Origin: Branchinecta lynchi | Lineage: Eukaryota > Arthropoda > Branchiopoda > Anostraca > Branchinectidae | NCBI GenBank assembly: GCA_023053575.1 | Contig: JAKZAP010000004.1 | Coordinates: forward strand, 17,929,624-17,993,623 | DNA length: 64,000 nucleotides | Direction: 5' to 3' | Part shown: positions 53,591 through 64,000 of the stretch, piece after piece | Layout of the letters: each line of letters opens with the position of its first letter | How positions within the stretch are numbered: the first letter of the stretch is position 1 | Position numbers and translations under genes: made by a program | The notes under the pieces: generated by a model | Databases searched by the model: none | Told to the model about the DNA's origin: nothing | Seen by the model: only the letters and a program-made list of their open reading frames with translations

Positions 53591-54326
53591 ACACAAAACA
53601 ACCGTTCATCATCTTTCATACAAACCCAGGACTCCCTTCTTTGAGTGTCGCATGATAAATGCTGGCACTAGATCATTGAGGTATTTACAACCGTACATCA
53701 TACTGTACCCGACAAAGCGTTGTAAACATCCCGAGTGTGTATGAATATACGTTCAGTATGGCGAGAGAAATGGAGGCTATTTACTCGCTTTCAGTACCAT
53801 CATTAGGCCTACTGTCATCAGTAATTACATGCAAGTTGGGGCTAACGAGAGGGTTGATGATCGGTAATGGTGCATCATAAAAATGTCCGGTGGTCGGGCT
53901 TTATGTGCATGATACCCCGTTCGAGTCTTAACAAGACGTGGAGTATTTAGTATGTTTGTCAGTTAAGCTTTGTGGCAAAAATGACCAAATTTAGAATATC
54001 CATCGTGATCATAACAGATTTTTATTTCTTTACTTTTTCATGTATTCATGGGATGCCAAATAAAAATGAAGGATACCAGCGACATACTGATGGTTCGATA
54101 TATTCGGTCGTAATTTCGTAAGCTTTTCCCGGGTGGATTTGGTTAGTGCAGGGGTTGATATGCTCCAACGGATAGGCTACTTCAGGAGAGAGGATGAGGA
54201 AAAAGCAATTTCAGGACGAACAGAATTCCCAGTAAACTATGGGTGGGGTGGGGTGAGGGTGCTCCCCCTCAGATGCTGTCAGTCACTGCGCTCCTCCCCC
54301 TCAAATGCTGTCAGTCACTGGGTAGG
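53591..54326. other. Unassigned spacer
   Basis: No gene or repeat family recognised; a short GCTCCCCCTCA..GATGCTGTCAGTCACTG duplication at about 54258-54320. Confidence 0.35.
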
Positions 54327-55160
54327 AAACAAGACCAAAGGTTTTGATTGGATCCCAAAAATTTCATATTTGATCCAGAGAATTGGATCTTCTAGATATC
54401 CGGTCTTCTCCAGACTCCTTGAAAATTTTTACTATTAAAACTTATAAACAGATTAAGGCCAATGGCTATCATCTGAGATGGATTTAGTGTTTGTGTCTAC
54501 CCCTATACGTCAGCTCTACTTCGACGAAATTGATAAGAACTTCCAGCTGCCTCACTTCTGCCAAATTTCCGGTTTCTGTCTGACTCTGGGCGAACTACTT
54601 GACCGTTAAAAAAAAGCTCGAGAACGAATTCAGCATATCTCCTTACCCCTATTAAACCTCTAATCAACTTCAGATAAAACTTTTAACGAATTTTCAAGTT
54701 TTGGCACTACATCGAATCTCTCAACTTCAGAATTTGTTGTTACTTATAACAAACTTTCCGTTTTCAGCCGGATTCCGGGCGAATTATTTTGTCCGGGTAG
54801 AAAATGATTGTCATATACTGATTCAAAATGTCTTCTTACTCCTGAATCGAACATCTAATCAAGTAGGCTACAAATAAAACTTTCACCTTAATCACATTTT
54901 TCGGTGTTGGCCGGATTCTGGGCGAACTACTTGTCCGGCGAAAAAAAATAATATTCATATGCGTGTTAACCATGTCTCCTTACCCCTAGATTGGACCTCT
55001 AATCAATTTAAGATTAAACTTCTATTTTTCACAAATTTTCCAGTTTTAGCCGGATTCCGGGTGAACTACTTGTACGGCGAGAAAACATTTCATATTCAGG
55101 TTCAGCATGTCTCCATCCCCTTAAATCGACTATCTCATTAGCTTTTAAAAATATTTTTTA
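54327..55160 (+). mobile_element. Family B element, copy 5
   Basis: AACAAGACCAAAGGTTTTGA then TTGGATCCCAAAAATTTC at the start; monomers follow; the distal GGGATCCC end is absent and family J follows directly. Confidence 0.75.
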
Positions 55161-55690
55161 CTGAAATTATTTGGTTAGTTTTTTGATGCCAGAACTATTC
55201 GGTTTATTTATGGAGATTCGGTAGTTACAAAGAATCCCGAATAGGCTGTCGGTCCAAAAATTATTCGGTATCATGATTGGGATTCCGTCACTTATTCGGT
55301 ATAATTTTCCGGAATTGGTAGTTACTACGAACCTCGGCTATACTTCCAGTTTCAACGATTATACCGAATACAAATACTATTCGGTAATTTCCGGTACCAA
55401 AACTATTCGATAGAACAACCGGGATTCGGTAGTTATACATAATCCCTAATAGGCTATTGGTCTAAATTCGTTTGGTATAATAATTGGGATTCGGTAATTT
55501 ATTCGGTATAATTGCTAGGATTCGATAGTTGCTACGACCGTCCAAACTGGAAGAGGCCGAGTGAAGCACTGGTCGTAGACAGAAGGACTGATATATGATG
55601 AATGATCTTTGATTTTATTTTGGATCGCAAATTCACGGTGTGGCGCTTTTCGTAATATTCTCTATTTTGTGGAACGGCACGCCATTTAAC
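55161..55690 (-). repeat. Family J array, copy 2
   Basis: Inverse of 41720-42430: ATTCGGTAGTTAC and TATTCGGTATAAT blocks, then GGAAGAGGCCGAGTGAAGCA, CTGGTCGTAGACAGAAG and CGTAATATTCTCTATTTTGT. Its contact with B5 suggests J may belong to a larger B-type element. Confidence 0.65.
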
Positions 55691-55904
55691 TGGGGTTTTA
55701 AGCCAGATTTAGAACTGGGATTTGAGAAACATTAAAAGCTAGAATCTGGATGGAATAGTTAAAGTCATTTCTACCGACTTTTCCGTCGACTGTGTTATTG
55801 CCCCTAGCCACGGAATGGTTAAAATGATTGTATATATTTAGTAAAGAAATTTCCTGTGTTAGTGTAATTTTATGATGTGATGTGTAATATCACGAATTAT
55901 ATAA

Positions 55905-55922
55905 ATTGATTGATTGATTGAA
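55905..55922. repeat. (TTGA)n tail
   Basis: AATTGATTGATTGATTGAAA. Similar tails occur at 313-337 and 40686-40697, each preceded by AT-rich UTR-like sequence. This is the type of tail seen at some LINE 3' ends. Confidence 0.5.
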
Positions 55923-56099
55923 AGTTGGCAGGAAAAAACGAACTTTAAAAAATCTCGCATGCGTTGCTCGCTTTATGTAATAATGGGGAGGATTGACTAG
56001 CCTTTCAGTTGCTGCTGCTGCCGGAATGTTACCCCATTCGGTTTCTGGAAATCCTTACGATCTCGGTGATTTATCTACGGTAAGAGACAGAATTTGTAT

Positions 56100-57960
56100 G
56101 AGAAGCAGTTTCAAATATTTCGCCTGTGGCGTTCGATTTAATTTTGTCTTGGGTGTAGATAGATATAGATAGATATTTAATGCATAAAAGCCAACAAGGG
56201 CCATCGCACCAAAACAACAAAACAAAAATATATGAAAATAAGAACACTATACCAATATTTAAATTTACAGGGATATACAATTTTCCCTGTGTGCTAACCC
56301 TATCCGGAGGAACCTTCCAAACAGTTGAATATCCTGCAAACTTCTCTCTTTCATTCTCTCGATTATCCACTCACTCCCACACGCTCTCACTCCAAACAAC
56401 TCTTGTCTCAACCCATTCAATTCCTCTCACTCTCCCACAAAATGACTCATACTTTCATTATTGCATCCACACATAGGGCAAGAGTAAGGACCAGTTTTAA
56501 CCCTAACTTTACCCAATTATTTTCTTTTTTTACCAAGAGGTAAACCATCCCCTCTCAAACCCATAAATAACACAAGTTCCTCATGGGACAGACCACACTT
56601 AAGGTAAATTTCTTCACCCTAGCAATCTTTTGCCTTGGCGTAAAAACGCAACGATTCTGCCTGGTCCTTTTCCTCGTGCCATGACTGAATTTCCTGATCT
56701 TGAAGTATTCGTCGAACCATTTAATGGATACCTTGTTCTGGAGACTGTGGTCCAAGTCCCTCTCTCCAATATCCGGGGAGGCCACATTGTTCTAGGAGGC
56801 CAAGAATCTTGGCGTCTATCTTTCAATGCCTCTAGATATGCTTCCTTCAGTGGTCTTACCCGGGGCATATTTATTATTTTTTCCCAGAATTTCATTATTC
56901 CTACCCACCTGTCAATCCTTAACCTAAAAATACCTAAATCACCCTCCAAGTCCCTCTCTCCAATATCCGGGGAGGCCACATTGTTCTAGGATAAGGCCAA
57001 GAATCTTGGCGTCTATCTTTCAATGCCTCTAGATATGCTTCCTTCAGTGGTCTTACCCGGGGCATATTTATTATTTTTTCCCAGAATTTCATTATTCCTA
57101 CCCACCTGTCAATCCTTAACCTAAAAATACCTAAATCACCCTCCAAGTCCCTCTCTCCAATATCCGGGGAGGCCACATTGTTCTAGGATAAGGCCAAGAA
57201 TCTTGGCGTCTATCTTTCAATGCCTCTAGATATGCTTCCTTCAGTGGTCTTACCCGGGGCATATTTATTATTTTTTCCCAGAATTTCATTATTCCTACCC
57301 ACCTGTCAATCCTTAACCTAAAAATACCTAAATCACCCTCCAAGTCCCTCTCTCCAATATCCGGGGAGGCCACATTGTTCTAGGATAAGGCCAAGAATCT
57401 TGGCGTCTATCTTTCAATGCCTCTAGATATGCTTCCTTCAGTGGTCTTACCCGGGGCATATTTATTATTTTTTCCCAGAATTTCATTATTCCTACCCACC
57501 TGTCAATCCTTAACCTAAAAACACCTAAATCACCCTCCAAGTCCCTCTCTCCAATATCCGGGGAGGCCACATTGTTCTAGGATAAGGCCAAGAATCTTGG
57601 CGTCTATCTTTCAATGCCTCTAGATATGCTGCCTTCAGTTGTCTTACCCGGGGCATATTTATTATTTTTTCCCCAAAATTTTATTATTCCTACCCACCTG
57701 TCAATCCTTAACCTAAAAATACCTAAATCACCTTTTAATACTATATTACTGAATCTATCCGATAGACCCAACATCCTCTTAAATACCTAGACTGAATACT
57801 TTCTAACTTTTTAAAATCCCTAAAACCCCATACTTCACTACCATAATGTACTGTCGGCAATATCTTTGTACCGAAAATCCTTTTCTGGAAACCTACATTC
57901 TTTATACGCCTCAAATGACTGCTACTCGTGCCTGGCAATATATTGTCCAAGTGAGCTTCG
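56100..57960 (-). pseudogene. LINE reverse-transcriptase C-terminal fragment with an internal array
   Basis: Read from 57950 on the minus strand: ..RRIKNVGFQKRIFGTKILPT.., VHYGSEVWGFRDFKKLESIQ, SRYLRG, then in the amplified part GDLGIFRLRIDRWVGIMKFW and EKIINMPRVRPLKEAYLEAL, then ..NKVSIKWFDEYFKIRKFSHG.., and ..TGPYSCPMCGCNNESMSHFV.. with a C-x2-C...H zinc-binding pattern near 56490-56430. The Y-G-S-E-V-W motif and the Cys-His end are typical of LINE polyprotein C-termini. Broken by stops and by the 197-bp amplification. Clade not determined. Confidence 0.65.
56761..57743. repeat. 197-bp tandem array made of LINE coding sequence
   Basis: The block TCTCTCCAATATCCGGGGAG starts at 56761, 56955, 57152, 57349 and 57546: spacings 194, 197, 197, 197. 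Units are almost identical, with single changes such as ATACCTAAAT to ACACCTAAAT. Since 197 is not a multiple of three, each unit shifts frame, so the array formed after the LINE was dead. Confidence 0.92.
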
Positions 57961-58834
57961 CCAAACGACGCCTAGTAGCTGGCTAATCATCCTTCACGCT
58001 GCCCTTTATGTTACTCTTTGTAAGTAATCCTCTCTCTTCAATAATTTGAAGCTCGAACTCTCAGTTTCTAGCATTCTGTAAAATTTCTGAAAGATTCAGT
58101 ACAAAATTTGACTCTGCACCCCCCCCCCCCCCCACCCCAACGAAAATGCACTTGCGACGCCTTTGGCGATATTATTTCTGTGTTGTCGACAAGGTGAATT
58201 CCGAAGAAGAATGTGCTGACCAAAATAGAGTTGACAGAACAGGGCTAATTTTTGTGCCGAAAGTCAATCGCGACAAAAGTGTCGGTGTAGTTTTGTCTGC
58301 ACTTCACTGCAGTCGAATGCTTATTTTTTGTCAAAACTGTACCCGCGGATTTCCTCATGACGTCTTTCTATCGGTTTGGTTTGAAAGTTGAAAAAAAATT
58401 CATTCTTAGAGTGATATGCTACTAATTCTATTTTATTTTGCCGTTAAGTTGAATTTCGAATCAGGATAACTAGAAAATGATTTTGTACGAAAACGTGCCG
58501 ACAAAAAATATCTGGATGCTTTTGACTGGGCTCCGTGCCCGACAGAAGCTCTTTGGGATGAAACTGTGCAGACAGATTAACTCAGATGGTTTCCTTTTGG
58601 TCTCTTCTATTAGAGCTGTTTTTTGCACAAAAATTTGCCGAGAAATAATCTGGCATACTTTTAACAAAACCTCATTTTGGCACAAATTGTGTCGACGGAT
58701 TTCCTTCTCAGACCTTGTCGGGGGGTCTCCCCCCATCCCCATCTTAGTTACGTCGCTGCTAAGAGGTTACCTGATTAAATATTCATTGAGCCCAATCTGA
58801 CTTTGAAACATGTTCAAATAATGTGAACAACGGA
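57961..58834. other. Unassigned spacer
   Basis: A C-run of about 16 at 58120; otherwise nothing recognised. Confidence 0.3.
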
Positions 58835-59078
58835 TACGTCAGCTACGGTTCTTTATCAGCGATATTCCGGCCCTTCTTTGGCAAGGGTCCTCGTCAGGCT
58901 GTCAATCTTCAGGGAAGGAAACAATCCTGTAATGATTACAGGTTCGTAATGATTAATGATTACAGGTTTGTTTCCTTCCCGGATGTTGACGCTGAAGATT
59001 TACAGCCTGACGAGGACCCTTGCCAAGAAGGGCTAAAATATCGCTGATGAAGCATCGTAGCTGACGTATCCGTTGTAA
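58835..59078. mobile_element. Family L palindromic element, copy with near-perfect arms
   Basis: Left end CAACGGATACGTCAGCTACG and right end CGTAGCTGACGTATCCGTTG are exact inverses. Inward, CCGGCCCTTCTTTGGCAAGG mirrors CCTTGCCAAGAAGGGCTAAA, and GTCAATCTTCAGGGAAGGAA roughly mirrors TTCCTTCCCGGATGTTGACG. Arms are about 100 bp around a TTACAGG..GATTACAGG core. The whole element could fold into one long hairpin. Confidence 0.8.
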
Positions 59079-60045
59079 ACATTATTTTAATATAGGTTAC
59101 CTGATTGGCAAGTACTAGAAAACAAAATTGTAAATCAGATTGCAAAAATTCAACTATAGGGACACTCTGAGGACACTTATTGTGATGATGTCACAAGTCT
59201 GTCAAACCAAATAATTAACTGTTAAGAATAGTGACTAACACTTCGCAAAAATTGACGGACTGCCAAGAAACGCCATGATTTTGCACTTCGTGACCAGAAC
59301 AAGACCAAAGGGCTGCCAGAGGTTTGTCACGAGGGACACATGCTAGACAGAGGTACGTGCACTTTGTCGTCAGTTGCAGACGGACTTGCAGGTGGCGGAT
59401 TTTTGGTAATTTATTTATTAATTTAATTCAGCCGTAGTCATGTACCAAAAACGGTGATAAGATGCTACCGCTGCCCTAGTCCCTTTAGAAAATTGTCTTC
59501 CACTCGACTCATTCTGCACAGGACACGATTCATAGTTTTCTGGACGACGTATCGTTTTTGTAAAAATTTAGTTTTGTGTTTCTGATACTCCGCCTCTTAA
59601 ATCCGACTGTTTGCAAATATATTACTTAGTTAGTCAAAATTTCCAGTGCGGTTTAATCTCTCCTAGTTCCTCCCCACGACAGATCTACTCCAAGTCTTTC
59701 GGTCATAAATCTCAAATGGGTTGAGATATTTGATACAAGTTGGCTCAGAATGGACCCCTGGTCTAGGGAATGAATGTGGGGGTGGAGGAGGGTAAAAACT
59801 TTGTTCAAACTGGTCAAGGACTATATTGGGGGTAGTAGAGGCTACTATTGCACTTCACTTTCTCACCGGATTCTTAGCAGAAATTCGGGGGGGGGGGAAT
59901 CAGGGTTCCCTGATTCCTCAGAGAATCAGTCATATGATTTGAGCTTGTCAGAATTATAGTACCAAGACCAGTTTCACCCGAAAATAGTATGTTTCTAGTC
60001 GAGTAACCGGTTACGAAGAGATTTTGCGTCGTATGTTACGAGATA
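59079..60045. other. Unassigned spacer
   Basis: 59300-59320 has an isolated AGAACAAGACCAAAGG, the family B start motif. No gene recognised. Confidence 0.3.
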
Positions 60046-60202
60046 CACTGTAAAAAGTTTCTCCGAATAAGGAAGCAGTATTTGCTACTGGGATTAATCT
60101 TATCTCTATAGGTGTAAGATTAATCCGAATTTGGAGTAATCTTATCTCAATAAAGATAAGATTAATCCCAGTAGCAAATACTGCAAGTTTTTTTTTACAG
60201 TG
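60046..60202. mobile_element. Family I foldback MITE, copy 1 (TA-flanked)
   Basis: Ends CACTGTAAAAAGTTTCTCCG and GCAAGTTTTTTTTTACAGTG, flanked by TA on both sides, as in Tc1/mariner-type MITEs. Arms include CAGTATTTGCTACTGGGATT / AATCCCAGTAGCAAATACTG, almost perfect. The arms carry several GATAAGATTAATCC motifs. Confidence 0.8.
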
Positions 60203-60644
60203 TAGTTGTAAGTTTCGAGCTTGTCAGAATGACAGATGTATGTTTTGAGCTTGCCAGAATGATCTAAAGGTAGTTGCCAGTTCTTGAATTCGCCCGCAAA
60301 CTACCTACTTCTAGTCGTATGGTTACGAAGAGATTTTCTAATCATATTTTTCGAGACTAAGCCCGAATGATAGTTATCAAATCTTGAATTTCACCCCTTT
60401 TGTCTCACAGTTTGAATAAAACCGGTATTGTGCCAGAATCTCTGTAATTTAGCCGCCTTTTTTCGGAGTTTTTGCATGTTTTTTTTTTTTTGCAAAATCT
60501 CTGTATTTTAGCATAAAAGGGTTGATTTTGATTGCTGTATGGTACTTTGAATCTAAATCGAATTTGTAAGCACTGACAAAGGCATCGTACTGTAAATTTA
60601 CAACAAATCAACTTTGCACCCACTTATTCTAGATGGCAACTACT

Positions 60645-61715
60645 TTTTGGGATCCCGAAACGTAAGTGGCGGGATACCTATGTCATCGCAGAAGTTGTCC
60701 GTCAGGTTCGTAAGGGGTCGAATTCTAGGTCAAGTTCGTAGTTGGGCTCTGTAGCCCTACATTTAGGGGTGGGGGAGGGGGATTAAATTAAGGGGCAAAT
60801 GAAATATATTTAAACAGATAATGTGATACTCGGTTATGGGGTAAGAAGACATGCTGAACACGACGGTGAAAACCATTTTTGCGCCGAACAAGTAGTTAGC
60901 CTGGAATCCGGGCAAAACCGGAAAGTCTGTTAAAAGTAATAGTTTTATTTGAAGTCGATTAGATGTTCGATTTAGGGGTAAGAGGACATGCTGAGCACGA
61001 TGGGGAAAACCATTTTCTCGCTGGACAAGTAGTTCGTCCCGAATCCGGCCAAAACCGGAAAGTTTGTTAAAAGTAAAAGTTTTATTTGTAGTTGATTAGA
61101 AGTTCGATTTAGGGGTAAGAAGACATGCTGAACACTAATGTGCAAAGAATTTTCTACCCGGGCAAGCAGTTCGTAGAATCCGGCCAGAACCGGAAAAAAA
61201 GTTTTATTTGTAGTTGAATAGGTATCAGATTTAAGGGTAAGAAGAGATGCTGAATCCGTGTATGAAAATCATTTTTTACCGGGACATATAGTTCGACCGG
61301 AATTGGGCTGGAGCCGGGAAATTTGTTATAAGTTTCATTTTTATTTGAAGTTGATTAGATGTTCGATATTGAAGAAAAAAGATACGCTGAGCTCGTTTTT
61401 GAGCTTTTTTTTAATCGCCAGACAAGTAGTTTCAGAATTCGGCCGAAACCGGGAAATTGGCAGAAGTGGCAGGAAGTTTTCGTCAAAACAGATATGACTT
61501 ATAGGGGTAAGCACACATGCTGAATCCATATCTGAACTTGGTTTTCTCAGATGATTAGCTATTTGGCCTTAATCTGTTTCTGAATTTTAATAGTAAAAAT
61601 GTTCAAGGAGTCTGGCGAAGACTGGATCTGGCGAAGACAAGACCCAATTGTCTGGATCAAATATTGATTTTTTTTTTTTTTTCCATCGAAACCTTGGGTC
61701 TTGTTTTCGAAAGGT
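60645..61715 (-). mobile_element. Family B element, copy 6
   Basis: Minus-oriented: TTTTTGGGATCCCGAAACGT then AAGTGGCGGGATACC at 60645, monomers with GTAAGAAGACATGCTGAACA blocks, and CCATCGAAACCTTGGGTCTT GTT at about 61710 as the start side, where a T-run replaces the GGGATCCC. Confidence 0.8.
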
Positions 61716-62780
61716 TCTAGTGGAAGCACTGAGATGTCGATTTCCATAGATTCTGATAGAACTATGATATCATATAGGTAGCCTTTACTTTAATTTGGAA
61801 TCCGGGAGACGCTATGGTCATAAAAGGTTTTCAAACACTTCGCCTGCGGCGCCTTTCGTAGTAGCCTACTCTCTGTTTGGTGGAAGGTCACATTCTTTCA
61901 GTGGAGTTTTAGGCTTGGGCCGAGAATCTGTACGCGGATTAGTTAATTTTTTGCCAAACTAAAGGCGGATTTACGAATGGTCTTTTGCCTAACCTTTTGA
62001 ATGGATGACAAGCATGGAGCTTCGTCTCTAAGTTCTCACATGTGCGCTGGCCTAGATCGGGAGTCAGGTTCTGAAGTTCCATTTCCTTAGTCCCTGCCGG
62101 AAGCAAAGTCTTATTTCTGCAAAGTCGTATGGGACTTGCAGCCTTAGGCTCACATCCCCTATACAAATCTTCTTTCCGTCGTTCGGTCTTTCCGATGATA
62201 AAAAAAAAAATTTTTTGGCCAAGCAATACAATTTCATTTTTCTACTACTAGTACTAACGTATATAGCTAGCCGTGGGCATTATGAGTCGTGGGCATTTAT
62301 GAGTGTTAGCCTTGTTTGTGCTTTTCCTTCTGATTTCTTCGCCTGTTTTGGCGATGACGCAAAAGAATGAGCGCTTAATCCGCCTCATAACGAACGGACC
62401 TGCGACAACGTTTGTCTTTGGCACTCGGGCCAGCAAAACTAGCCTCTGTACCCTTCGGTCTTGATAACTAGAGATTCAACCTAAACAACACAATCTGTAT
62501 CTTTCGGCACCCACACTTCAAAGATCTGGGGTGTTTTCTTCTTTTTCTCGAAACAACAGCGATGCGATGACAGCTTCAATATCCACATTTCTGTTTCTTT
62601 TTCTGCTCCCGAGTAGGTGCTACAGTTTTTCACGTCTCGTTTCGTGTAGTCGCTTCTATCTTTTGCCGAGAAATTCTGAGATGGAGCCTAGTATTGGTTT
62701 AAAATTCTCCCGCATCTCTGATCCCAACTGGTTCGGAAATATTTAAGACCCGTAGGTCCGCTTTGGTGAAACGGCTGAGG
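61716..62780. other. Unassigned spacer
   Basis: No gene recognised. 61845-61880 (CTTCGCCTGCGGCGCCTTTC) weakly resembles sequence near family J. Confidence 0.3.
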
Positions 62781-62844
62781 GCTGACCCCCTGGCGGAGAG
62801 GTGAGAACAATAATTTGTTCTCACCTTTCCTATCCTGGGTCAGC
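62781..62844. repeat. Two-stem perfect hairpin
   Basis: GCTGACCC (62781) pairs with GGGTCAGC (62837), and inside it GGTGAGAACAA (62800) pairs with TTGTTCTCACC (62815) around TAAT. Both stems are exact. No known element assigned. Confidence 0.7.
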
Positions 62845-62868
62845 AGAAACGGATTGGGGCAACCCTCA

Positions 62869-63022
62869 ACAATGTAAAAATTTTCTCCGAGTAAGGATTC
62901 AAGTTAACTGCAGTATTTGGTACTGGGATTGATCTTATCTCTACTGGGATACGATTAATCCGAATTAGAGATAATCTTATCTCAGTAGAGACAAGATTAC
63001 TCCCAGAAGCAAATACTGCAAG
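62869..63022. mobile_element. Family I foldback MITE, copy 2 (degenerate ends)
   Basis: ATGTAAAAATTTTCTCCGAG, CTGCAGTATTTGGTACTGGG, then GAGATAATCTTATCTCAGTA and CAGAAGCAAATACTGCAAGA. Terminal CACTGT partly lost. Confidence 0.65.
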
Positions 63023-63291
63023 ATTTAGTGAAGCCTGCTCTATGTTCGGTCTTGCCTCACCCCTTCTAGCCGATATCTCTCTAAGCGAAAGGGCTCATGT
63101 TATTTTGTGTGAAGTGACAAATTAAAAGAGGAAGTTAAAGTAATTAAGAAATAAATGTATTTGTTTTAGAGAAAGTAGGCTATAGCTACGTAACAAAAAA
63201 AAATGAAAATGTCCAAGTATGACGTTATAATTTTCAATTAAAAACTAAAGTTTAGTGTGGAGTAGGTGACGTTTAAAGCGTAAATGACATA

Positions 63292-63594
63292 AGTTGCGTT
63301 TTTGCTGATACCATGGTATCTGTTACCACGGTCTAAAGTCGTTTTTGCAGTTATCGTGGTATCTGATACCACGGTTAAAAGGTGTTTTTGCAGTTCTCGT
63401 AGTATCTGGTCAGATTGGTGAGAAAGAAGTTTAGCACTTAGTGATATAACTGGATATCTGTTTTTCTTTTGGGATGACTTCGAAAAGTGGAATTTCGGCA
63501 ATATTCGTTTTAACACCGTATATCAGATACTACGATAACTGCAAAAACGACTAATTGCAGATCCAGTTACCATGGTATCATCAAAAACACAACT
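63292..63594. mobile_element. Family F TIR element, copy 2
   Basis: AGTTGCGTTTTTGCTGATAC at the left, CATGGTATCATCAAAAACAC AACT at the right; the interior matches 20814-21141 (TTTTGGGATGACTTC, repeated TATCGTGGTATCTGATACCA). Confidence 0.7.
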
Positions 63595-63861
63595 ATAGTA
63601 AACCATTAGCGTAAATGACATAGTAAACCATTCTCTGTTACTTATTCAGGTCTGTCTAAACTATTTAAAGTTAAACTGAAAAGGCAACTTATTTTTACAT
63701 CTGATATTTCAGTACACTGAAACATTAGATAGGTAAATAGAAAGATATTTATTAACACCGAAGCCCTAGGGCCATGATTAATACAACACAAAAAAGAAAA
63801 AAAAAGAAAAACTAACTTCAGTGAATTTTTTTTTTCCAAATTAATCAACAAACGTCAGCAG

Positions 63862-63945
63862 AATTGTATTGGCTACTGACGTATCCGTTTCGCACTATTA
63901 AACATGATTCGCAGTCAGCTTGGGCTGAAGGAATATTTACACTGA
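63862..63945 (+). mobile_element. Family L distal fragment
   Basis: TACTGACGTATCCGTTTCGC, ATGATTCGCAGTCAGCTTGG and GAAGGAATATTT: the far end of the L unit without the core hairpin. Shares its end point with the copy at 13381. Confidence 0.65.
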
Positions 63946-64000
63946 AACATTTTTACCCATCTAAAGGATTTTGCATTTTTTTTCGTCCAAGGCTCTAATA

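Noticed and set aside
53880..53950. tRNA-like GTTCGAGTC motif
   Set aside because: No matching A box or cloverleaf arms nearby; no tRNA gene could be supported anywhere in the window.
56614..57570. Overlapping repeated open frames with identical protein on the minus strand
   Set aside because: They are one LINE segment copied five times in a 197-bp array; each unit changes frame, so there is no repeat protein.

Overview
This window is nuclear DNA of an animal, most likely an invertebrate. The evidence is one conserved host gene in nine exons with GT/AG introns, surrounded by repeats: non-LTR retrotransposons, hAT-like and other inverted-repeat DNA elements, foldback elements, tandem arrays and long C or G runs. 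Nothing bacterial is present. The sequence alone does not give the species.

Host gene. The minus strand from 48315 down to 15059 holds what I read as the complete coding sequence of CLP1, the nuclear RNA 5'-hydroxyl kinase of pre-mRNA 3'-end cleavage and tRNA splicing. I assembled nine exons by hand (48229-48315, 43327-43488, 42494-42713, 39611-39781, 21336-21526, 18954-19055, 16415-16535, 15386-15479, 15059-15197). All junctions keep frame and give 428 residues, close to the usual length for the family. About 1.29 kb of coding sequence is spread over 33.3 kb, and the introns are largely mobile elements. A degenerate second copy of the end of exon 7 lies in intron 7. A possible two-exon secreted peptide gene (22292-22617) sits inside a 4.1-kb hAT-like element in intron 4.

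Layout. 1-9.5 kb: family A elements (pyrimidine-rich, hairpin-ended), family L palindromes, a family B element and a 480-bp inverted-repeat element. 9.5-14.8 kb: a decayed LINE on the plus strand, with an L copy inserted in its reverse transcriptase. 15-48.3 kb: CLP1. Its 18-kb intron 4 carries the 4.1-kb hAT-like element with a perfect 8-bp target duplication and an L1/Tx1-type LINE (about 27-38 kb, minus strand) broken by two A elements, one B element and one small TIR element. Intron 1 carries a CR1-like reverse transcriptase. 49-64 kb: more B, J, K, D, I, F and L repeats, and a LINE fragment at 56.1-58 kb (minus) in which a 197-bp piece of coding sequence was amplified five times.

Repeat names (A, B, C, D, E, F, I, J, K, L, O) are my own labels, assigned by comparing copies within the window. 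The most unusual items are: family L, whose arms carry a hammerhead-ribozyme-like CTGANGA/stem/GAAA core; family A with its two hairpin ends; family B with 135-bp monomers between GGGATCCC ends; the cargo-bearing hAT-like element; and the 197-bp array born inside a LINE.
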